In this document: one piece after another, positions 1 through 5,229 of the stretch
Layout of the letters: every line of letters starts with the position of its first letter
Position numbering within the stretch: position 1 is the first letter of the stretch
Assembly: GCA_030639985.1 (NCBI GenBank)
Contig: DAOWKG010000149.1
Location: forward strand, 1 to 12,477
Direction: 5' to 3'
Length of the DNA: 12,477 bases
Source of the DNA: Desulfuromonadaceae bacterium
GTDB taxonomy: Bacteria; Desulfobacterota; Desulfuromonadia; Desulfuromonadales; Geopsychrobacteraceae
Translations under genes and position numbers: made by a program
Notes under the pieces: generated by a model
What the model was told of the DNA's origin: nothing
Database searches by the model: none
The model's input: only the letters and a program-made list of their open reading frames with translations

Positions 1-1
1 A

Positions 2-76
2 AAAATGGCAAAACTTTTTTCCACCCACCCGCCGATGGAAGAACGGATTCGGCGACTTGAAGGGATGAAACTCTAA
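2..76 (+). CDS. htpX: HtpX-type M48 membrane protease, C-terminal end only (partial)
   Basis: The frame is open from the window edge to a TAA at 74-76. It encodes the last 24 or so residues, containing the stretch KLFSTHPPMEERIRRL. This 'FSTHPP..ERI.RL' ending is typical of HtpX, an inner-membrane zinc metalloprotease that degrades damaged membrane proteins. The zinc-binding HExxH region and the membrane helices lie upstream of the window, so the call rests on the tail alone. The stop codon abuts the GTG start of rsmB and is in the same frame, which suggests one operon with coupled translation. Confidence 0.75.
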   Translation, partial: KMAKLFSTHPPMEERIRRLEGMKL

Positions 77-1435
77 GTGGCTTCCACTCCTACCGATAGT
101 CCCAGGCGGGCAGCTTACGAAATTTTGCAACGGGTGGATGATGGCGCATTTGCAGATGTCGTTCTTGACACCGTGCTGGATCGTTCCAAGCTTGATCTGC
201 GCGATCGCCGGTTGGTGACTGAGCTGGTTTATGGGGTTCTGCGTTTACTTGGACGGGTTGATTTTGCTTTGAGCCAGTTCTGTAATCAACCATTGCAGCG
301 CTTACAACCAGAAATTTTATGGTTGTTGCGGTTGGGGGCTTATCAGTTACTTGAACTTGATCGAGTCCCTGCTCATGCCGCGGTTAATTCAACTGTAGAG
401 TTAACTCGGCAGTTACGGTTTGAAGGTGCGGTAGGATTGGTAAATGCCGTTTTGCGGTCGCTGGACCGGGGGCGAGCCGATATTCCTTGGCCCCCACCAG
501 AAAAAATAAAACCCTATCTACAGTATGTTTGCAGTCAGCCGGTCTGGCTGACCAAAGAGATAATGCGGCAACTACCGAATGTTGAAGCACGGGCATTTGG
601 CGAAATGCTGGCAACGGCACCACCGCTGACGTTGCGGGTCAATAGCTTAAAAACTAATCGAGATGATTACCTTGCTGCCCTCGAAACTGCCGGTCACCAA
701 GCTGTTTCTACTTCTTTTGTCCCTGAAGGGGTGACCATTGTCCAGCGGGGCGAAGCACCATTGCCGGGAGATGCTGAAGGTTGGTATCAGGTGCAGGATG
801 AGGCAAGTATTTTGATGGCACACCTGCTTGATGTTCAACCCGGACAACAAGTTCTTGACGCTTGTGCCGCCCCCGGTGGGAAGACGACTCATCTGGCTGC
901 ACTTACCGAAAATAGAGCCGAAATCCTGGCGTTGGATAAATATCAGCGACGGGCAGAATTGATTGATGAAGGTGCTGCCCGGCTTGGTTGTACAGCGATT
1001 GCTACCAAGACATGGGATTTGATCGAAACCCCAAATTTTATTGAGCCGCAAAGGTTTGATCGCATTCTACTCGATGCCCCCTGCAGTGGTCTTGGCGTGT
1101 TGCGCCGCAATCCCGAAGGGCGCTGGAACAAATCGCCGGCCAATCTCCGGGATCTGGCAGAATTGCAACGCCAAATTCTTGAAACCGTTGCCCCGCTGGT
1201 CAAGGGTGGCGGTAAACTGTTGTATTCGGTTTGTACGTTCAGCCATATTGAGACAGATGCCTTAATTGATAGTTTTCTGGCAGATCATCCAGAGTTTGTC
1301 CTGGAAAATTTAGGTGAGGTGATGCCATCCGGTTGGGCTGACCTGTTTACTGCTAAAGGAACTTTACGCAGTTATCCTCATCGCCACGGTGGTATGGATG
1401 CCTTTTTTGCTGCTCGATTGCGACGATTAGAATAG
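77..1435 (+). CDS. rsmB: 16S rRNA (cytosine-967-C5)-methyltransferase RsmB
   Basis: RsmB (Sun/Fmu) methylates C5 of cytosine 967 in 16S rRNA using S-adenosylmethionine, in the cytoplasm during small-subunit assembly. The 452-residue product has the usual family length. Residues about 5-140 form a NusB-like RNA-binding domain. The rest is the Rossmann methyltransferase: the SAM-binding motif DACAAPGGKT at 261-270, motif IV DAPCSG at 333-338 with Cys336, and motif VI YSVCTF at 383-388 with Cys386. These two cysteines are the general/product-release and nucleophile pair of m5C RNA methyltransferases. The GTG start follows the htpX stop directly; an in-frame stop just before it rules out a longer protein. 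A purine-rich GAAGGG at 59-64 is a rather distant ribosome site, so translation may be coupled to htpX. Confidence 0.96.
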   Translation: MASTPTDSPRRAAYEILQRVDDGAFADVVLDTVLDRSKLDLRDRRLVTELVYGVLRLLGRVDFALSQFCNQPLQRLQPEILWLLRLGAYQLLELDRVPAHAAVNSTVELTRQLRFEGAVGLVNAVLRSLDRGRADIPWPPPEKIKPYLQYVCSQPVWLTKEIMRQLPNVEARAFGEMLATAPPLTLRVNSLKTNRDDYLAALETAGHQAVSTSFVPEGVTIVQRGEAPLPGDAEGWYQVQDEASILMAHLLDVQPGQQVLDACAAPGGKTTHLAALTENRAEILALDKYQRRAELIDEGAARLGCTAIATKTWDLIETPNFIEPQRFDRILLDAPCSGLGVLRRNPEGRWNKSPANLRDLAELQRQILETVAPLVKGGGKLLYSVCTFSHIETDALIDSFLADHPEFVLENLGEVMPSGWADLFTAKGTLRSYPHRHGGMDAFFAARLRRLE

Positions 1436-1485
1436 CGCTTCCAGGAACCGGTTTTGATTTTGTTTTTGAATTGCCATTTCCCGTG

Positions 1486-1698
1486 TGACGCTGTCGGAGT
1501 GAAACGGCCGATTTGAGAAAAAGAGCGGCAAATGTTTGAGGGCGAAGCCCGAGTTTTTGCCGCTCCTCAAAGCAGTTGTGGAATGGAGGGAACCCGCCAT
1601 TGGCGGGCAAGGAAGTCGGGTGCTTTTTTCTGCTTACTCTTTTGCGGCATGGCAAAAGAGTAAGGTGCCGAGCGGGGGCGCAACCCCGTGCCTTTTTG
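1486..1698. repeat. Gene-free block of nested inverted repeats, probably a dispersed intergenic repeat
   Basis: Between rsmB and rpe lies a stretch built from successive stem-loops. Seen directly: GAGCGGCAAA (1523-1532) with TTTGCCGCTC (1556-1565), enclosing GGGC/GCCC at 1540-1543/1547-1550; CCCGCCA (1593-1599) with TGGCGGG (1601-1607); CTTACTCTTTTGC (1633-1645) with GCAAAAGAGTAAG (1652-1664), a perfect 13-bp stem; and CGGGG (1673-1677) with CCCCG (1684-1688) followed by T5 at 1693-1697. No credible gene is present. The pattern, especially the CTTACT..TTTGC stem and the nearby AGTCGGGTGC, resembles long dispersed intergenic repeats I associate with Desulfuromonadales genomes; that is recognition from memory, and only one copy lies in this window. 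The last hairpin with its T-run could end rsmB transcription. Outer limits are approximate. Confidence 0.6.
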
Positions 1699-1699
1699 G

Positions 1700-1728
1700 T
1701 TGTTGACTAGTTATTGATGCCCGATAAT
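1700..1728 (+). promoter_or_regulatory. Possible sigma70-type promoter for rpe
   Basis: GATAAT at 1723-1728 matches the -10 box at five of six positions. Upstream are two -35 choices: TTGTTG at 1700-1705 (17-nt spacer, weak match) or TTGACT at 1703-1708 (good match, but only a 14-nt spacer). It lies about 55 nt before the rpe start, after the repeat block, where a promoter would be expected. Judged by eye only. Confidence 0.35.
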
Positions 1729-1784
1729 CTATCTTAAACTTTTGTTCTTACACCCCAAATTATACTTTTGAAGTGGATAAAATC

Positions 1785-2450
1785 ATGATTAAAATCTCCC
1801 CCTCAATTCTTTCCGCCGACTTCTCCCGTTTGGGCGACGAAGTTAAAGCTATCGAACATGCTGGTGCCGATTATGTCCATGTTGATGTTATGGATGGCCA
1901 TTTCGTGCCGAATATAACCATCGGGCCATTGGTTGTTGATGCCATCAAGCCGGTGACAGCACTCCCTCTCGATGTCCATCTGATGATCGAAAATCCCGAT
2001 CAATACATTCCTGCATTTGCGCAAGCCGGTGCCGACATCATTGTGGTACATGCCGAAGCTGTCAGACATTTACATCGCACGATTCAATTGATTAAATCCT
2101 TGGGAAAACGGGCTGGTGTTTCTCTTAATCCGGCAACCTCCCTTTCGGCGCTTGATATAATTTTACCGGAACTCGATCTGGTCCTGTTGATGACGGTCAA
2201 TCCCGGTTTTGGCGGGCAGTCATTTATTGAGAGCAGTTTGCCCAAAATTGCCGAATTGCGCCGCCGGATCGAAACTTTAGGTTTGCCGATCGAACTGGAG
2301 GTAGATGGCGGGGTGAAGATTGACAACATCGAATCAATTGCCGCTGCTGGTGCCGATGTTTTTGTCGCCGGAAGTGCCGTATTTGGGGCTGATAATTATC
2401 GGACGACGATCTCGCATTTGAAGGAAAATGGTGCCAAAGGGCAAGGCTGA
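1785..2450 (+). CDS. rpe: Ribulose-phosphate 3-epimerase
   Basis: Rpe interconverts D-ribulose 5-phosphate and D-xylulose 5-phosphate in the cytoplasmic pentose phosphate pathway. The 221-residue TIM barrel has the normal family length. Visible signatures, numbered from the ATG, are the opening [12 protein letters not shown], the [12 protein letters not shown] stretch with metal ligands His32 and Asp34, LMIENPDQY after metal ligand His65, [12 protein letters not shown] at about 136-147, and EVDGG with Asp174, the second catalytic Asp. A GTG at 1773 would add four residues, but the family begins at the Met-Ile-Lys encoded from 1785 and no ribosome site precedes the GTG; a weak AAGTGG precedes the ATG. 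The lipoprotein gene follows after 23 nt, so the two are probably co-transcribed. Confidence 0.96.
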   Translation: MIKISPSILSADFSRLGDEVKAIEHAGADYVHVDVMDGHFVPNITIGPLVVDAIKPVTALPLDVHLMIENPDQYIPAFAQAGADIIVVHAEAVRHLHRTIQLIKSLGKRAGVSLNPATSLSALDIILPELDLVLLMTVNPGFGGQSFIESSLPKIAELRRRIETLGLPIELEVDGGVKIDNIESIAAAGADVFVAGSAVFGADNYRTTISHLKENGAKGQG

Positions 2451-2473
2451 TTTTAGGATGTAGGGGATTTATT

Positions 2474-2887
2474 ATGCGTAATTTTCTAGTATTGTTTTTA
2501 TTGTGTCCGTTGCTGGCGGCATGTATGGGTATCCTTGAACCCAAACCAGAATTGGACCTAATCAGCAGAGGGTTCACCGAATCGATGCGCTGGAGTGATT
2601 TTCCTGCTGCGGCAGGATATGTCGATCGAGATGCCCGAGACGAGTTTTTGGTACAGTTCACCGAGGATGAAGATCTCCATATCGTCGACAGCACTATTTT
2701 AAGTATGGACAGTCTGCAGGAAGATCAAGCAACGCTGGTATATGTTTTGGAGTATTATCGTCTGCCTTCGGGGAAGATAAACAAATGGCGCTGGGAGCAA
2801 CAATGGCAATTGGTGCTGGATGGAAATGGTAAAACCGCAGCATGGTTGATTAAAAATGAACCCCCGGTGCTGCCGTGGAAAAAGTAG
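2474..2887 (+). CDS. Small predicted lipoprotein of unknown function
   Basis: I do not recognise the family. The 137-residue product starts with a short lipoprotein signal peptide: Arg2, a hydrophobic core, and lipobox L14-A-A-C17, so Cys17 should be lipidated and the mature protein anchored to a membrane facing the periplasm. The mature part of about 120 residues has no further membrane segment and no cysteine. It is rich in acidic and aromatic residues, with a segment of alternating charge and Trp/Tyr (YYRLPSGKINKWRWEQQWQL) that suggests beta strands, perhaps an NTF2- or DUF-like fold, though that is a guess. AGGGGA at 2462-2467 lies 6 nt before the ATG and supports this start. It follows rpe by 23 nt, probably in the same transcript, but nothing links it to sugar phosphate metabolism. 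Confidence 0.82.
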   Translation: MRNFLVLFLLCPLLAACMGILEPKPELDLISRGFTESMRWSDFPAAAGYVDRDARDEFLVQFTEDEDLHIVDSTILSMDSLQEDQATLVYVLEYYRLPSGKINKWRWEQQWQLVLDGNGKTAAWLIKNEPPVLPWKK

Positions 2888-2916
2888 ACTTGGCGTAAAT
2901 CGACTAATCTAACAAA

Positions 2917-3019
2917 TTGAATTTCCTTATCTTTGCACTATTTTATTCGCCCCTTTTGGTGAAAAAATAGCCTTGATTTACCTGTCATGTTTGTGGTATC
3001 TACCTGCATACTGTATACG
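2917..3019 (+). promoter_or_regulatory. Candidate promoter region upstream of sfrB
   Basis: The 235 nt between the lipoprotein gene and sfrB hold several weak sigma70-like pairs and no single convincing one: TTGAAT (2917-2922) with TATTTT (2939-2944) at 16 nt; TTGATT (2973-2978) with TATCTA (2997-3002) at 18 nt; and TTGTGG (2991-2996) with TATACG (3014-3019) at 17 nt. I see no terminator after the lipoprotein gene, so read-through from rpe is also possible. Confidence 0.3.
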
Positions 3020-3037
3020 ATTCTAAGTACTGAAAAC

Positions 3038-3102
3038 CGCCAGAACATCTGGTGATTCTACCCTTTAGCGGGTTTTTCGACCTTCCTTTTTGGAGGGTCG
3101 AA
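3038..3102 (+). promoter_or_regulatory. Structured 5' leader of sfrB: consecutive hairpins just before the ribosome site
   Basis: Three stem-loops follow one another. CGCCAGA (3038-3044) pairs with TCTGGTG (3048-3054), with one G-U pair and a 3-nt loop. ACCC (3060-3063) can pair with GGGT (3070-3073), followed by T4. TTCGACCTTCC (3076-3086) pairs with GGAGGGTCGAA (3092-3102), 11 bp with one G-U pair around a T5 loop. The last stem ends 9 nt before the AGGAGG of sfrB. It has no T-tract behind it, so it is not an ordinary terminator. It may affect translation initiation or mRNA stability. I could not match it to a known riboswitch class. Confidence 0.45.
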
Positions 3103-3111
3103 GCAGGTCAT

Positions 3112-3117
3112 AGGAGG
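3112..3117 (+). promoter_or_regulatory. Strong Shine-Dalgarno AGGAGG that selects a TTG start for sfrB
   Basis: A perfect AGGAGG sits 5 nt before TTG at 3123. No ATG or GTG lies within usable distance in that frame, so this site decides the start. Confidence 0.85.
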
Positions 3118-3122
3118 CCGGT

Positions 3123-5147
3123 TTGGCACAGGTTGCTTTTTCCAGTTGGGGAAGACAGGTTATTGATAATCGGCAAGGTGGCGATGCCGAGGTTGAAGTC
3201 GCCAAAAAGAAACTGCCCGTCACTTTTGATGGTGAGAAGCAGATTTCTGCCTTTATGGGATGGGATGGATTAATCCTGAACGATCCCGATGTCGATGTCG
3301 TAGCGATGGCGGCAGAGTATGCTAAGCATGTGCAGGAAGATTACTGCTGTGCCAAGTGCTCTCCCGGAAGAAAAGGTACCCGCGTAATGCAGGATACCTT
3401 GGCACGGATTATCTCTGGTAAAGGGGTAGAAAGCGATCTTGATACGATCGAAAACGTTGCCGAGTTACTGCAGAACTGCAAGTGTACCTTGTGTATGACA
3501 TCGGCAATCCCGATTGTCGATACGGTCACCCATTTTCGGGACGATTATCTTGCCTATATCAAGGGCGAGAAAAAATCTGCCAAAGCGGTTGATTATAAGC
3601 TTAAAATGACCGCTCCCTGTCAAGATAAGTGTCCTTCACACATAGATATCCCCGCCTACATCGAAGCGATTAAAGATCGTCGTTTTGATGAGTCGCTCGA
3701 AATTATCCGTGAAAGTATGCCGTTGCCGGCAGTTTGTGGTCGGGTTTGCCCCCATCCATGTGAAACTGCTTGTCGCCGCGCCAACGTTGATAAGCCAATC
3801 AATATTATGGTTCTCAAGCGTACCGCTTCCGATTACGAGTGGCAGCACAACCATAAGCCAATGATGCAGCCTAAAGCGAAAAAGAATAAGAGCATTGCTA
3901 TCGTTGGTGCCGGACCTGCTGGATTGGCAGCCGCCTATTATCTGGCTCTGGAAGGTTATCCCTGCACCATTTATGAAGCTCTGCCTGAAGGTTTTGGCGG
4001 CGGCATGATTGCGGTAGGTATTCCTGCTTACCGGATGCCACGTCACATCCTCCAGCGCGATATTGATATTATCAGTTCTATGGGTGTTGAAATAATTTAT
4101 GATACCAAGATCGGCACCGATATCAGTCTGATGGAGCTGAAAGAAAAATTTGATGCGGTTCTGCTGGCACCGGGTGCTCATAAGTCGAAACCGATGGGTG
4201 TTGAAGGTGAAGATGCTGGCTACAGTGGTTTCCTCGAGGGTGGTATCGAATTCCTGCGTGAAGCCTACATGGGTAAGCCAACCGGAATGGGCAAAAAAGT
4301 CTGTGTCGTCGGTGGTGGTAACACCGCTATTGACTGCGTTCGGGTAGCACTAAGAGAAGGTGCCGAAGAATCGATACTCCTTTATCGTCGTACCCGTAAA
4401 GAGATGCCTGCCGATGTCTGGGAGATTGATGGTGCCGACGAAGAGGGTGTCAGGTTTGAATTTCTGGTCCTGCCAAAGAAGATTGTTGTCGATGACAAGA
4501 ATCAGGTAATCGGGGTTGAGTGTTTGAAGATGGTTCTGGGTGAGCCCGATGACTCCGGTCGTCGTCGTCCCCAGCCAGTTGAAGGCAGTGAATTTATCGT
4601 TGAGTGCGATACGCTGATTCCAGCAATTGGTCAGGATCCAGATTTGGCTTTTATCACTGAAGATACCGGGATCAAGATTACCCGTTGGAACACAGTGGTT
4701 ACCAAGTATGTGCCATTGAAAAATGCCGCTGATCGGGATTTGAATGACGATATGGGCAACCCCCTGTCACGGACACTGATAACTGATATGGATGGGGTGT
4801 TTGCTTCTGGTGATGCTGAAATTGGTCCCCTTACCGTTGTTGCTTGTGTTGGTAATGCCCACCGGGCAGCCAAGGTAATCGAGCGCTGGTTGGAAGAGGG
4901 CGAAGCCTATCTGACCGACGAAGATTTCCATACCGATATCCTGTCAAACCTCGGTGTTTACGATAAGAACGAAGAGGTTCCTTGGCTTGATGCCGTGCAG
5001 CGTATTGATCAACACGAAGTACACGGTAAAGAGCGTGCCAGTGCCGGAAATTACAGCGAAGTTGAACTAGGTTTTTCTGACAGTGAAGCGGTAATAGAAG
5101 CTGGGCGTTGTCTGCGTTGTTATCGCGTTTCGATGATTGCAGTTTAA
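3123..5147 (+). CDS. sfrB: NADPH-binding flavoprotein subunit of an SfrAB-type oxidoreductase
   Basis: This 674-residue cytoplasmic subunit should bind NADPH and FAD and pass electrons to SfrA. Residues about 55-148 match the NuoF-type 4Fe-4S domain (CAKCSPGRKGT at 76-86, then Cys119, 121 and 124, and HFRDDYLAYI). Residues about 160-235 are the GltD-type Fe-S domain with Cys166, 170, 205, 209, 213 and 217. The FAD motif VGAGPAG is at 261-267, the NADPH motif VVGGGNTAID at 395-404 with YRRTRKEMP after it, and a second FAD stretch ASGDAEIGP at 561-569. The end has a CLRC pair (663, 666). In Geobacter sulfurreducens SfrAB was purified as a soluble NADPH-dependent Fe(III) reductase; later genetics there pointed to NADPH balance during acetate use. 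A generic GltD-like annotation is possible, but no glutamate synthase large subunit is nearby. The start is TTG. Confidence 0.88.
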   Translation: MAQVAFSSWGRQVIDNRQGGDAEVEVAKKKLPVTFDGEKQISAFMGWDGLILNDPDVDVVAMAAEYAKHVQEDYCCAKCSPGRKGTRVMQDTLARIISGKGVESDLDTIENVAELLQNCKCTLCMTSAIPIVDTVTHFRDDYLAYIKGEKKSAKAVDYKLKMTAPCQDKCPSHIDIPAYIEAIKDRRFDESLEIIRESMPLPAVCGRVCPHPCETACRRANVDKPINIMVLKRTASDYEWQHNHKPMMQPKAKKNKSIAIVGAGPAGLAAAYYLALEGYPCTIYEALPEGFGGGMIAVGIPAYRMPRHILQRDIDIISSMGVEIIYDTKIGTDISLMELKEKFDAVLLAPGAHKSKPMGVEGEDAGYSGFLEGGIEFLREAYMGKPTGMGKKVCVVGGGNTAIDCVRVALREGAEESILLYRRTRKEMPADVWEIDGADEEGVRFEFLVLPKKIVVDDKNQVIGVECLKMVLGEPDDSGRRRPQPVEGSEFIVECDTLIPAIGQDPDLAFITEDTGIKITRWNTVVTKYVPLKNAADRDLNDDMGNPLSRTLITDMDGVFASGDAEIGPLTVVACVGNAHRAAKVIERWLEEGEAYLTDEDFHTDILSNLGVYDKNEEVPWLDAVQRIDQHEVHGKERASAGNYSEVELGFSDSEAVIEAGRCLRCYRVSMIAV

Positions 5148-5229
5148 ATTAAGTAAATTTACTAGAGCGTAGCTGCGGCAGAGGGCTTGTCCGGAGTAAA
5201 TCACAGCCAGTATTTGAGGTGAATATAAT

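Noticed and set aside
1353-1655. Minus-strand frame of 100 codons across the end of rsmB and the repeat block
   Set aside because: It overlaps real rsmB coding sequence and the inverted repeats, has no recognisable domain, and its composition is explained by the repeat.
1773-1784. GTG start giving rpe four more residues
   Set aside because: No ribosome site precedes it, and the Rpe family begins at the Met-Ile-Lys encoded at 1785.
3031-3110. Known riboswitch in the sfrB leader
   Set aside because: A purine-type core (the TTCTACC-like string) was considered, but the flanking P1 stem and other conserved positions are missing.
3122-3137. Sigma54-like TTGGCAC..TTGC at the start of sfrB
   Set aside because: The spacing between TGGCAC and TTGC is 3 nt instead of the 5 needed, and the sequence lies inside the coding region, downstream of the ribosome site.
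3052-3273. Plus-strand frame of 73 codons over the sfrB leader
   Set aside because: It overlaps the hairpins and the start of sfrB in another frame, has no ribosome site and no recognisable domain.
3636-4181. Minus-strand frame of 181 codons inside sfrB
   Set aside because: It lies opposite the GltD-type cysteine and FAD motifs and resembles no known protein.
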